Positions 22,427 to 33,812 of a DNA stretch of 64,000 nt are shown here, in pieces. The translations under genes were made by a program, and so were the position numbers. This stretch comes from Massospora cicadina (lineage: Eukaryota > Entomophthoromycota > Entomophthoromycetes > Entomophthorales > Entomophthoraceae), in assembly GCA_022478985.1 (NCBI GenBank), contig JAKSZP010013346.1, forward strand, positions 62,001-126,000, read 5' to 3'. Position 1 is the first letter of the stretch. Every line of letters starts with the position of its first letter. Under the pieces are notes generated by a model. The model was not told the DNA's origin, did no database searches, and worked only from the letters and a program-made list of their open reading frames with translations.

Positions 22427-23076
22427 GATATAAACCTCAGTTTTGTCTTAATGAGTCCAGTCGCCTTTCATGAATTTGTGCCTTTGTAAAAATATGACAC
22501 TTCACTGCAACGCCCACCTCATCATCCCACAATCCGTGATCTGTTCAGCCCCTGACCAATCATTATGTACTCTTGTCATAATGGCCAAAGCATCTGCCCC
22601 TCATGCTTCAGCTTAGTCCACATGAAGCATCAAGCCCTTCCCTCACCTCAACATCAGCCTCATCCCACATAATTCTGGCATTGGCCCTTTTGCTGAACTG
22701 CCAAAAGTTGATTCATGTGGGTTAACTCCTTTCCCTCCCTCAATTTTGTGGTCACAGCTTCTCCTGTGGCATCCAATAAGGTAAGTTATCTGCAAAAGGT
22801 GCAGGAGCTAATTACTGAGTCTAACCAGCAAAATTGCTCAGATAAAGATTTTCTGGCTATCTTCACCAACAACCAGCTAATCATCTCCCAAGACCTGGCC
22901 CAAGTTTACTACTTCCAAAATTTTCAAAGATCTTGAATGAGTTACCAGGATAAAGATGTTTTTTACCCTATGACCCCTGAATTTTTAGATGCCAGCATAC
23001 TTCCAGCCTCCCAAGCTCTCCTCTACGCCGCTTCCACCCTCACACAGAATTCCCAGCATTCTAAACCTACTACCAG
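22427..23076 (+). pseudogene. Family X protein, central part (copy 1)
   Basis: Contains a zinc-knuckle-like CPSCFSLVHMKH (near 22.6 kb) matching the knuckle of copy 2. Frames at 22715-22936 and 22937-23143 follow (LQKVQELITESNQQN; MTPEFLDASILPASQALLYA). The coding sequence stops where LINE1 begins and continues at 28375. The LINE target duplication (23063-23076) lies inside codons for KPTT. Confidence 0.5.
23063..23076. repeat. Target-site duplication of LINE1 (left)
   Basis: AAACCTACTACCAG, identical to 28361-28374. It fixes the LINE1 borders. Confidence 0.9.
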
Positions 23077-23093
23077 AAAAACTTTTCTTTCTC

Positions 23094-23113
23094 GTTGCAA
23101 ACACTTTTGCAAC
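23094..23113 (+). other. 5'-terminal hairpin of LINE1
   Basis: GTTGCAAA and TTTGCAAC form an 8-bp perfect stem around a CACT loop, 18 bases from the 5' end. LINE2 has an equivalent hairpin with a different stem sequence and CACT also in the loop. Confidence 0.65.
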
Positions 23114-23173
23114 CCATTCAATTCAAGACTAAATCCAGTTTGATAATCTCATAGAGGGGATTAGTCTGCGCCC

Positions 23174-24615
23174 ATGTCTGGGAGCAGTTGGGCAAGCAAA
23201 GCAAGAGGAGCAGGCGGAAGGCCCGCGGCCTCTAACGTTCAAAAACGCCCCAGAGAATCCGGCGGAATAGAAAAAAATTTAAAAAAACTGGCGGTCACAA
23301 TTTCCCCGGAGATACTCGCGTGGCAAGCACGATGCAACCAGTACATCAATACGCCACATTCCCAGCCACTTTCATCGGTGGAATTCGGAGTCCGTGTGTA
23401 TCTGGACATCCAAAAAATGGCCCTATGGGAAAAATTTTGTGAAGATGTACACAAAATTTTCCCGACTTGGTGTACGTTGCACCTCACTCCATGTCACGCG
23501 GTTGGCTGGACCTAGGTTTTGAAAGCAAAATAGCAGCAGACAAGGCTGCAGCAGTGCGCGTATTGGTTGACCTCCCCGAAGGGCAATGGGTCATCGAAAC
23601 TAAATGCACCAGATGGACAAAATCGAACCAAATTTTCCTCACGTTTGACTTTTTGCCTACTATGGTAAAACGTGACATTTTGGAGCAACACCTGAAAGAT
23701 GGTCTCGCCATATATGGCGAAATACAATATTTCAAAATGCAACGTTTCACGCTGATGCCACACCTGTGCACCGGCAAAGCCATTGCAGTTCTGACCCCAT
23801 CTGAGGAGATCTTGAAGGACCTAACCCAGATCCCGCACTCCACCTTTATTGACATCGCAGGGCACACCACCCACCCATTCCGGGTAACCGTGGACAGCGC
23901 GCCCCCCATTTTCACCCACTGTGACGCGTTCAGCCATAAGGCACACGTGTGCCCCATCAAAGAGGGCGTTACATTCCAAGAGCACCCCTCAGCGGCCTTG
24001 GCCAGCGGAGAGGCGCACTATGAACCAACCGCAAGCACCAAAGAGGCCTTCCCATGGGGAGCACAAGGCTGCTAACTATAGGTAAAGCCCATCTCCCCGC
24101 AGGAGTGGAAGAAGGCCAAGCAGACCCATAGGACTGCGGCCAAGGAAGCGGCCAAGGTCACCACCACCATCCCACACTCACAACGCCAGGAGGACATGGA
24201 GACCTTCGCGGCAGAAGCAACTCAGGAATCCATCATCCAATCAGATTGGGAGGCCCAAGCCAAATGGGCCACTCAATCTGAGGATCTGATGGGAGATTCA
24301 ATCTCACCCAATCGCTGCACCCAAGCCCCAGTTGAAACTGACTTGGGACCTATCCCAACTGAAAAATTTTTTTTTGCCCCACTCAACGGTGCACCAAACT
24401 TATCCGCACCACAAAAAATTCATCTGACGTCGGGAAAACAAAAAGTGAAGGCCAAAGCCAACACGACTCTTTCTGCAAAAATTAACAAAAACCCCAATAG
24501 CGTTGCTGCTAATACCCGCGCTGCTGTGAAAGTATGTGGGGACCTGGAAGAGGCTGGTGGGCCAGGGGGCCACCCCCTCACACCTAAGGTGCAATGGGGG
24601 AAACCTTCACTCTAG
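23174..24615 (+). pseudogene. ORF1 protein of LINE1
   Basis: Three frame segments: 23174-23515 (basic N-terminus), 23467-24075 and 24196-24615. The middle one has an RRM/DUF4283-like region (LCTGKAIAVL near residue 100 of that segment). A zinc knuckle THCDAFSHKAHVCP follows, in which the first Cys of CX2CX4HX4C is missing. ORF1 proteins of L1-type elements bind the element RNA. The last segment overlaps the ORF2 start at 24594 by about 20 bases, as in some L1 clades. Frameshifts near 23.5 kb and a stop at 24.07 kb break it. Confidence 0.75.
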
Positions 24616-25700
24616 GGACGCTGAATATCGCCAGACTCAAGGCCTCCCCATCCTGGGCTAGGAAACTGAGTTTTTACAAAATAATTTACCCGTGGATATC
24701 CTGGCTATCCAGGAAACCCACTGTCCATGAGGTTCCAAGGATGCTTGGAAAACAATGCTCCTACCATCCCTATCCTTTTGGTCGAAGCACTGTGGGGTGC
24801 TAATTCAGAAAAACAATTTTTTCAAATTTACATCTTCAGAAACATTCATAAATGACTGAGTGCTCGTTGTCACCTTCTCATGGGCTGATGTTGCACACAC
24901 AATCGTCAACATTTACGCCCCAAACGGTGCACAAGAGCGTCGGGAATTCTTCTCATTGGTCAAATCCCTCCCGCTACCCCCCGATTCTTTCCTAATCGGC
25001 GACATGAACTGTTGGCTAACCTCACACCAATGGACAGGTGGCCGCCCTCACCCCATGCCCCACAGGGTCACGTAGAACTACGCGTTCTAAAAGCCACCCT
25101 TGGGTTAATGGATGCGCTGCCATGACATGCCCCACTGCCCAAAAACATGACGCGTCCCCACATCCACAATGGCCAATTAAGGTCCATGACCCGCATTGAC
25201 CTTATTCTAGCGCCGGCGAGATTCCAACCCCACATCTCCCACTTCAAAACAACGAAAATAGAATTCTCTGACCACCGACTGGTCTCGATAACATACCACT
25301 TACCCGTCACAGTTGCAAAGGCCCCACATTGGTGTAAAATCCGCCCCCCAGAGCTTGCGTCGCCAGGATTTTCCATGTGGGTGGAAGAGGCAACTTTAGC
25401 AAAATCATTTGTTGCACCGTTTTGTGCGGACCCCATTTCCACATGGGCAACTTTCAAAAAAGACACCATCCACCACTATCGCCATCTCTCATCCAGACGC
25501 TCACGAGCCACATCAGCGGTTATATCATGCACGCTGGCGGAATTGGCCCACTTGGAGTCCAACATTTCAGCCTCAGAATATAGCCCTGCATGGGGCCAGA
25601 AGTGGGCGGAGGCAGCAGCACACCTCAACGCACTTGAAAGGCAACACAAACATCAGGTTTGTGTCTAATACAGGGCCACACGCATCACTAAAGGCGACAA
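24594..25700 (+). pseudogene. APE-type endonuclease domain of LINE1 ORF2
   Basis: Motifs of the apurinic-like endonuclease appear in order across frames: TLNIA at the start, YAPNG, GDMNCWL, RIDLILAP and SDHRLV, the last holding the catalytic Asp/His pair. This nuclease nicks the target and gives the primer for reverse transcription. At least two frame breaks and several stops occur. The clearest part is 25147-25668. Confidence 0.8.
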
Positions 25701-25924
25701 GTGCACCGCATACTTCTTCAAAAAATTTTGCACCACGCCAGAGCGTGGCCTGCACACAGGTGCGAAGATTGGATAATTCTATTGTGAACACACTGGCCAA
25801 AGTGGCAATCGAAATGCAAAGATATTACTCCAAGTTATACTGAGCTGAACCAATTCAGCCGGCTGAAATGGCGGAATTTCTTGACAGAGCTCATATCCGC
25901 ACCATTTTCTGATACCTGGAAATA

Positions 25925-28221
25925 ATGAATTTAATTACTCTGAACGAATTATGGACTACCATTCGCGGTGCGCCAAACCAAAAATGCCCAGGCCCAGATG
26001 GCATTCCATATGAGTTCTACAAAAAATATTTTAAATACATATCCCCATTGCTGCTAGCTTCGCTCAACCAAAGCCTGTTGGAAACACGCCTCCTACCAGG
26101 AGGACATGAGGGCTTTTACAGTCACACTCTTCAAGAAAGGGGATAGGCTAGACTTAGCCAACTGGCGCCCCATTTCTCTGACAAACACAGACACCAAAAT
26201 TTTAACAAAAATTATGGCTAACCGTTTAGGGACTGTAGCATCTGCCACCATCTCTCCAGAACAATTCGGTTTCATCCCCAGAAGGTCGATTTGGGATAAC
26301 GTGCACTCTGTGGCTAATGTGTGTCAGTCCACAGCCTCTGGGGCACTTGTATTCTTGGACCAACAAAAGGCCTATGATAGAGTAAACTGGGAATACCTTA
26401 GGGCCTGCCTCCAACAATTCCGCCTACCTCCCCGCTTCATTAACTGGGTGATGCTGCTCACGGAATCTGCAACAATGGCTGTGCGCGGCCCAGGTTTCCT
26501 AACGGATGTAGTCCATCCTCAAAGGGGCCTGCGACAAGGGGACCCCCTGAGCCCACTCTTATACAACTTCAGCCTTGACCCACTACTGCGAAATGTGAAT
26601 GCCCAACTCACTGGGGTCCATGTGCCAGGCCAAACCCCAGTCAAGATGATGGCATTTGCAGATGATTGCGTGGTGGGGGTGTCTAATAATAAAGATGCAC
26701 GCGCGCTTGAAGCCCTCATCCAGGAATATTCCCGGGTAAGCAACGCGGCACTGAACGCCTCCAAAACCGAAATCATCCTCCTTGGTCGGTTTCAGAACTG
26801 CTGGGCCCCAGCAAGTAGTTCCCAACCCAGCCCAGCTGCTCGCCCAAGTCCACGCCTTACTAACTCAAAACACACCGCTCCACTGGTGCTCCCCTTTGTG
26901 CCGCGACCTACCATAGGACCGGTACACCATCTGGGCGTGTGGTTGGAGGCAGGAGGATACGCGTCAGCAGTAATGGAGGGCCATATACTGGACAACGTGA
27001 CGAAGCGAATCGCCTCTCTCAGAGCCCACCCTACTACCCTCACTGGCAGGGTTGTTCTTGCCAACTCTATGCTCCTATCCAAAGTCTGGTTTGGAGCCCA
27101 CGCCATCCCCTTCTCCCCAAGCTTCTTCAAATCCCTGTATGCTTTGCTACAAGGTTGGCTTTGGTCAGGCCGCCCTCCACCAGTATGGCTAGAGGTCATG
27201 TTTGGCCCTCATCATCATGGTGGCATGGGCCTACTTGACTTCAAAGCCCATGCCGCCAAGATCCTAGGCACCTGGATTGCGGCCGTCACTGCTCCTACAC
27301 TCCCATCCCAACACTGGTCCCGCGCGGCCCGCTCCAACTTCTCCCGAGCCTTGGGCCTCAACAACCCATCAAACCCCCACTCCCTGATGAAATACCTTGC
27401 ATCACACACATCAGCCACAGGTCCTCACGGGACAAAAACCCACTACAAACGAATCCTACTCTCCATGCGAAGCGCAGAGTGGAGAATTCGTATTAGTGGA
27501 CATACAACCCAAAGAGGCCGCCCCTCTCCTCAGTTCACACAAGAGGTACAGGGGCTACCCATCCATGATGGCGTGATCCCCATTCGACCCCAAGTCCTAT
27601 CCAGGGTGGACTACCTGGACATGATGGACATCCCTTATTCCACTGAGACCCAAAAGACTATCTGGAAATACGCACACCATCCTCTGTTGCAGCCTCAAGT
27701 CCGTTCCCATGTGTGGCGCTGCCTGAGGCGGGTGTATCGTACAGCTGAGCGCTCTAATGCTTTACACTCATCCTGTGTCGTGTGTGGCCAGTATGGAACG
27801 CTGTTTCACCGCCTGGAGAAGTGCCCCACCTCTAAAGTAATATGGCGCGAAGTCCAACGTCTGCTAGGCCAGGATCAAACACATCCTTCAGTCTGTCAAG
27901 AGATATGTTTGCTTCATCAATGGCCTCCCCCTCCCACCCTCCCTTCGTGCTCTGGTGGTTGCAATCGCCATGTGGACTATCCACACGATTGTCTTGGATG
28001 CCATCGCCAGATCCATCCCCACCCTCCCTGAAGCTGTCCACAGATTCCGGTCTCATTTGGTGGATCACTTTCAAGCGTGGATGTTTGGATATCTCCCACC
28101 ACGTCGCCGGCAGCTGGTCTCCTCCTGGTTCCCAGTCTGGTTCATCAAATCAGACCCCTTCCTCCACACGTGCTCAATAGTGGCTACGCCCCCTACACAC
28201 GTTCCCTCCCCCTTCCCATAA
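25925..28221 (+). CDS. Reverse transcriptase and C-terminal zinc domain of LINE1 ORF2
   Basis: After KCPGPDGIPYEFYKK (from 25925) a frameshift leads into a 641-codon frame at 26106-28031. It holds NWRPISLTNTDTKILTKIM, LDQQKAYDRVNW (first catalytic Asp), GLRQGDPLSPLLYN and the catalytic FADD (26655-26666). It then has a Pro/Ser-rich insert, a thumb region and a C-terminal CX2CX7HX4C finger (CVVC...H...C, 27774-27824). Near 27.94 kb the frame shifts, and the tail runs to a stop at 28221, matching the end of LINE2. The domain set and FADD box fit the L1 clade. The RT core looks intact. Confidence 0.88.
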
Positions 28222-28312
28222 GTGGCGTTCCCGCTGGCAACAAGAGATAGCATCGCTTCTCTGGGGTGCCTCACCTGGTACTGAGTTTTGTCTCGTCTGA
28301 GTCATATTCAGA

Positions 28313-28346
28313 AGTGTCCGTCCCATGGTCAGCCTTCCCCGAAATA
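28313..28346 (+). other. Conserved 3' tail motif of LINE1
   Basis: GTGTCCGTCCCATGGTCAGC followed by an A-rich stretch with AAATAAA. The same motif ends LINE2 (29446-29482, minus) and the SINE at 56170-56457. It is probably the RNA site bound by the ORF2 protein. Confidence 0.75.
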
Positions 28347-28360
28347 AATTTAAAAAATTT

Positions 28361-28374
28361 AAACCTACTACCAG
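28361..28374. repeat. Target-site duplication of LINE1 (right)
   Basis: Exact copy of 23063-23076. Confidence 0.9.
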
Positions 28375-28923
28375 CTTAACATTGATTTGGCTGCTCTACT
28401 AACACACCCCTATACCAAGCCCTTCACGCGGCCATGGAGCTTCTTGTCAATGAGAATACCAGTCCCAATCTTTTTATCCAACCTCCCTGAGAAAGCCTGG
28501 GACAAAATTGAGGGGCACATTTTTGAACCGGCCACTTGTTCTCTTAACCATGACTACTCAAACAAGCCAAAAGATAAATTTTTTACTTGAAAATCTGAAC
28601 TTCGCAGAAATACTGGGCTTAAGCTTTCCTATTATGACAAGGTTACACACGCTGCATACATCCTCAACAAAAATAGCTATACAATCTTCACTTACTTTTG
28701 CATACCACCAATTCCCTCACTCCCATTTGTCCGCTTTGATACATACCCTCAGGTCTACGCCAGATAAAGAGCCCCTTGACCCCCTTCCTCACCTGATATG
28801 GCACCTTAAGCTAGCTGCCAAGGCGCCATATTGGGAGCTTATTACTTCACTTTTATTTGGCAACACTGCAAATAATAAAAATTAACGCATTATTCTTGAG
28901 TTGGGGTCACTATTACAAGAAAA
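28375..28923 (+). pseudogene. Family X protein, C-terminal part and 3' UTR (copy 1)
   Basis: Continues the protein cut at 23076. TNTPLYQALHAAMELLVNE matches NNSLLRQALHKRLSYFVK of copy 2, and PLPHLIWHLKLAAKAPYWE matches PLPPLVWMLRPTPWHQ near 16.8 kb. The final frame (28508-28885) is open for 125 codons. A hairpin (28796-28807 with 28820-28831) lies in its last part. Confidence 0.55.
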
Positions 28924-29421
28924 GAGCTTTATGACAATCCTTATAGAAAATTATTAAATTCATTCATAAGACTTAAAATACAAAAACTATTGTAGAATTT
29001 AAAACATAGATAAGTTATATCAAAATAACTATGAGCGCTTAAAGAGTTAAGAAGCTATTTTTAAATCATCCTAAAACCTACTTAAAGACTTCAAATCTAT
29101 GTAAATTGTGTCCTAGTACTAGTGCTAAAAGCTTAATGAAGTTGCTCTTTAATCTTAGGATAATAGATCATGCATTTTTATCATAGCAATAAAGAGAAAC
29201 TACCTGATCTAACATTAACTTCCTTAAGACATAGTAATATAATTTACTATAGTCCTTTTTTGTATACTAGTCAACATAATAATTGCTCATCTTTTTATTT
29301 CAGAGTTATGAAATTCTGATGACTATAAGACAACCTTGTCAGATAATGATATATTAAAGCTTGGTCCACTTTACTTAACTTACTAATACTAAAGTATTTT
29401 AGAACTAACTTCTTAGGTAGG
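28924..29421. other. AT-rich spacer between LINE1/family X and LINE2
   Basis: No coding signal was recognised. Confidence 0.4.
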
Positions 29422-29445
29422 AGCTTTATATATATATCTATTTTT

Positions 29446-29482
29446 TTATTTCTCCAAGGATGGTCGACCAGGGGACAGACAC
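29446..29482 (-). other. Conserved 3' tail motif of LINE2
   Basis: The minus strand reads GTGTCTGTCCCCTGGTCGAC and then GAGAAATAAAAAAAT, aligned with the LINE1 terminus and the SINE tail. Confidence 0.7.
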
Positions 29483-29652
29483 ATTCAATATTTAGGGAAG
29501 AGGAAAACGGAAAACAGAATAGGGAAGAGAGCGCAAAACAATGGATCTCAAAAGATATGACTTGGCACACTTGTGTGTGGCTATGAGCCACGGGTGGTGG
29601 ATGACTAAACCTTAAGTGGCATGACAGCTCAGGGGCTAGTAGGGTGTACCGC

Positions 29653-30947
29653 CTATGGAGACTTTGAGGTTTTCAATGTCATAACGAAGGAACCAGATTG
29701 GAATCCAGTTGCCCATCCATTTCTTCCCTTTGTGTTAGAGTGATCTGAAAAGCTAGGCTTGGAAGTGGTCGGCCAAATGGCTGTGGAACCTGACGATGGC
29801 TTGGTTGAAATTGTAGAGGATCCTATTGAAAGCTTCGAGGGTAATTGTGTGAATGGACAATATTGCAATACTCACAATTAGAGCCCTTAGCGTCTGGGGG
29901 ATAGGCGAGGTCATGTTGAGTGCCAGGATATTGTGGGATAGTCGGAATTTAGTTGATGGTGATTGTTGAAACAAGTGCACCACATTGGCCCAGATATGCG
30001 CGGACGGCAGGCACTCTTCCAGGCGGTGTGCTAGTGTGTTGGGTCCACCGCAGATGGCGCATGTCTTAAACAATGAGGAGGTGCAGTCAGCTGTTCTAAA
30101 CGTACGGCGCATGTAGCGCCACACTGTGGAGCACACTTGTGGAGATAAGAGGGGGCAGGTGACGAGGTCCACACCTGCTTTTGGGTGCGCAAGTCATATG
30201 TGACGTCTTGGTAGTCTAGGTAGTCAATCCGGGATAGAGGAAAGGATAGTAGTGGGGCAGGCGCGTAAGTCACCATTTGTCCCCTGTGGAGTTTCACATA
30301 ACCAGTTTGAGGGTGAATGTCTTCGGATTGCTGTGCATAGGAGAAACTCCAATCCCCTTGTCTTAGGTTGTACAGGATGCATTTGAAATATCAGTTGGTG
30401 TTGTGCAGTCCGGTGGCAGTTGTATGTGTTGCAAGGTACTTCATCAGAGTTGCAGGGTTGGAGGGGGACCTCAGATGTAGTGCCCTTGCGAAGTTGGTTT
30501 GAGCTGCCTTAGCCCAGTGGGAGGATGGTGGGTTGGGTGACGTTGTGAGAGCTACCCATGAGCCGAGGATTTGCGTTGCTCATTCCATGAAGTTGAGCAG
30601 CCCATCCCGCCTTTCTTCCACGGGCCAAACATGGTCTCCAGCCTGACAGGTGCGCGGTAACCAGACCACAGCCAGTACTGCAGGAGCTTTTAGACTGTGT
30701 TGGTAAAGGTGGCGGAGAAGGGAACCTCATGGGCAGCAAACCATAACTTTGACAAGATCAGGGAGTTGGGTAACATAACTCTTCCGGTTAAACTAGCTTT
30801 ACTCCACCGCATACATGTCAATCTTTTTGTGATGTTGTCCAAAATGTTAGTTTCGATGGTGTCAAGTGCATATCCACTGGCTTCGAGCCATATGCCCAGA
30901 TGACGGACTGGGTTGGTGGCGGGGTGGTGTGCAAAGGGTAAACACAA
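29653..30947 (-). pseudogene. ORF2 thumb, C-terminal region and CCHC of LINE2
   Basis: Frames at 30690-30947 (VRHLGIWLEASGY), 30031-30297 and 29753-30172 line up with the end of LINE1 ORF2. The C-terminal finger CAICGGPNTLAHRLEEC (30011-30061) has the same CX2CX7HX4C spacing as LINE1. The last part, FHSHLADHFQA, equals FRSHLVDHFQA of LINE1. Frameshifts separate the pieces. Confidence 0.75.
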
Positions 30948-31900
30948 TGGTTTTACTAGCTTGGATCGTTGTTGTGTGGTTGGATGTGTGGTTGGTTGGT
31001 TTGTGTGGTGGTGGGAGGGTGAGGCCCAGTTTTAATTGAATTTGCCCATAACAATTACCTCTGTTTTCTGTTTGTTCAGCATGGCGTTACTCACTGACTC
31101 ATACTAGTGAATAATGCGCTCAATCGCCCTGGCATCCCTATTGCCTGAGACTCCAACAACGCAGTCATCAGTAAAGGCGAGCATTTTGGTTGGTAGTTGT
31201 ACCTCCAACCTGATTCCAGTGAAACTTTGAGTTTACAATGCAGATGAGAGGGTCAAGGTTAAAATTATATAGTAGGGGGATAAGCGGGTCACCTTGTTTG
31301 AGGCCCCTTTAGTGGGTGATGGTGTCAGTTAGGAAACCTGGGCCTCTGAGTGCAAACCTGGCCGAGCGCGTTAGGAGGAGCGCCCAGTTTATAAAAAGGG
31401 ATGTTAGGTTGAAAGCCTTTGAAAAACTGTTCTAGGTAACCCCAATGCACTCGGTCATATGCTTTCTTTTGGTCCAGGAAAGCAAGGGCGCCTGTGGGGT
31501 TAGCTTGGCAGATGTTGGCAATTGTTGATGTTATCCCATTTTGAGCGATTTAGGATAAAGCCAAACTGATGGGGGAGAGGGCTGTCTGAGCAAGTCAACC
31601 CAGACGCTTAGCTAAGATCTTAGTTAGTATTTTGGTGTCAGTATTGGTGAGAGCGATTGGACGCCAGTTGTTTAGGTCTGCCTGGTCTCCTTTTTTGAAG
31701 AGTGTGACCACATATGCGTCTTGGCCGCCAGGTAGAAGGGTTGTGTCCTCCAGGCACTTGTTCATAGTTGCCAGTAGTATTGGTGCGATATAGTCAAAAT
31801 ATTTTTTGAAAAATTCATGTGGTAGGCCATCAGGCCCAGGGCACTTGTTGCGCGGAGTTTATCTTATTACCTCCCATAGTTCATCTTTAGTGATGGGTGC
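30948..31900 (-). pseudogene. Reverse transcriptase core of LINE2 ORF2
   Basis: The catalytic box reads FTDDCVVGVS (FTDD at 31164-31175), matching FADDCVVGVS in LINE1. Other RT boxes are recognisable on the minus strand up to about 31.87 kb (PGPDG-like segment), with stops between them. At 30.96-31.03 kb the coding strand has a C/A-rich low-complexity stretch (His/Thr/Pro codons), at the same position as the Pro/Ser insert in LINE1. Confidence 0.75.
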
Positions 31901-32416
31901 AACAAGGTCTGATTGATAAGCTATAGTGTTAATATTAGCAAATGAAATTTTTTTAATTTATCTAGGTGATGCGAAATCCGCCGTGTACAGGTCAGTGTAA
32001 AATCAGTGTAATTCAGCTAATATTTTGGATGGTGTGGACGCCAGTGTGTCGTCTGCTCAGCAGACCTGTGTGTAAGTCACCAAAGTTGAAATTGGTTTAA
32101 AACGGCAGAAGAATTGGGCTGTGTGAGTTTCTCCAGATAGGGTATATTTTGATTTGTAGCATACTTCAGTGTAGTGCTGGTGTTTTCTAAAGAGGGAGTT
32201 TACCTGTGTAGATAGCTGGAACCACAGTCAGCCCCATTGGGGGCTGTATCCCTCCCGAGGTGTGTTGTTTTCTAAGCGCTGAAGCTGTCTGATAGCCTTG
32301 TTGATTGTCACAGACATCACGGCTGTTTTTATAGAGTTCAGGTGGCAGGCTTTCTTGGTTGCTCAAGCCTTGAATATTTCCCACTTGGTGATAGGGTTCC
32401 CATTGGGTGGTCATCT

Positions 32417-33284
32417 TTATTGCTGTGTTGTTAGCACCATCTCAATCCAAAGTATAAGCTCCAGAAAATGGATGGTGCTTGGGTGAACTCTGTGCCATGT
32501 TGGTGGCTTTTGGTATTTTTCTGAAGATGATAACACTATCAAGACCATCTGATGGTCAGAGAAAGGGATAATTGTTGCTGTAAAATCTGATACCTGGTGA
32601 TGGAGGTATATAGGGGCAAGCATCAGGTCAATCCAGGTCATTGAGACCAGCTAGTTATTGTTGTAGTGGGGCCTCGTCATGTTGGCCAGGGTGGGGGCTT
32701 GTTTGGAAATGGTGTCACACAGGCCCAGTGTTGCCTTTAGTATTTTTAGTTCCGTGTATCTGTGGGGTATAGCCTTAGACTTGGGACACCGGTCAGTTAG
32801 GGTGTTAAGCCAGCAGTTGAAATCTCCGCAAAAAACGTTGCCTTGAGGAAAGGATTGAGAGGATATCAGAGAAAATATTTTGGCGGTCATTTGGATCATT
32901 TGGGACATACACACAAATCATGGCGAAAGTTTCTCCATTCCACTCGAGATCTGCTAGAAGCAGCCATCCCTCCAGGTGGGAGGATGTGCTTCAGATACTT
33001 ACTGGAGGATTACGGTTAGTTCAAATTACCACCCCACAGTGGTACATCCAAAAGGATTTGGCTGGAAGGAGCATGGTTGACCATGACTCCTCCTCCCCCG
33101 GTGGACAGTGGGGTTCTTGGACGGCCAAGATGTCCACGGGAATATAGTGCAGGAAAGCCATTTTTTTGGCCTGGGATGTGGAGGCCTTAGCTCCTGCAAT
33201 GTTGAGCGTCACTATGGTGATTGTGGTAGTCCGCTCATCAGGAACGCTGGGGCGACCCACTGAGGTCACCCAGTTCCTTATCAT
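32417..33284 (-). pseudogene. APE-type endonuclease of LINE2 ORF2
   Basis: The start TLNIAGAKASTSQAKKMAFL and DILAVQEPHCP hold the first catalytic Asn/Glu region. GDFNCWLN (near 32.82 kb), WIDLMLAP and SDHQMV follow in the expected order. Three frames are needed. The layout is identical to LINE1. Confidence 0.8.
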
Positions 33285-33812
33285 GGGTTATACTGCAAGT
33301 TTGAAGCCAATTAGCCAGATTGGTTCTAGCATGTTGGTTGGCGGTTGTAGTACTGGTTTTGTTTGGTTTCTTCTGGCTCAGATTACTCCATGGAGTTTGG
33401 GTCTAACGTGAGTTGGCTTGTGCCCCATCAGCAAAAAAATTTACGCCACTTGCCTGTGGGTTGATGGGTAGAAACTAGGTGTTGGGGTGATTTAGTTTTG
33501 TGCATGAGTGTTGTCACATTGTGATTGGCTGAAATGGTCTTCCATCTCATTCACATGAACCATATCATTGCTGATCACACATTATTGGCTGGGAGGATCC
33601 ACAGTAGTGCATGGTGGATTTGCTCCAGCGTGGTTGGAGGTGTTTGATTGGTTGTGTCCAAAAAATTCATCATTTTGGTTTTTCTGGTTTATATGCAGGG
33701 GATTTGATTGGTTATTCCACTGCGTTGCCATGGCATCCGCCTGAATCTGTTCTGGGGAAATCGTGGTGCAAGCTTGGGTCTCATTGGAACTCGCAGCCTG
33801 CTTGCGGGCAGT

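Larger units (their letters stand above)
23077..28360 (+). mobile_element. Full-length L1-type LINE (LINE1)
   Basis: A 5284-bp non-LTR element with exact 14-bp target duplications. It has a 5' UTR with a terminal hairpin, ORF1 (RRM-like plus zinc knuckle), ORF2 (APE-type endonuclease, RT, C-terminal CCHC) and a short 3' UTR ending in an A-rich tail. It is visibly richer in GC than its surroundings. A 641-codon open frame survives, with a few frameshifts in ORF1 and the endonuclease, so it is relatively young but probably inactive as sequenced. It splits family X copy 1. LINE2 is its relative. Confidence 0.93.
19930..28923 (+). mobile_element. Family X retroposon, copy 1 (interrupted twice)
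   Basis: About 1.7 kb once the insertions are discounted: 19930-20482, 22427-23076 and 28375-28923. It is interrupted by the TRIM-like element (20483-22426) and by LINE1 with its target duplication (23077-28374). Collinearity with copy 2 across both gaps shows that the three pieces are one element. The 3' end is near 28923 (CACTATTACAAGAAAAG), a diverged form of the family terminus. Confidence 0.65.

Noticed and set aside
26519..27418. Several minus-strand open frames of 60-135 codons over LINE1 ORF2
   Set aside because: They are antisense shadows of a well-supported RT reading frame in GC-richer DNA.
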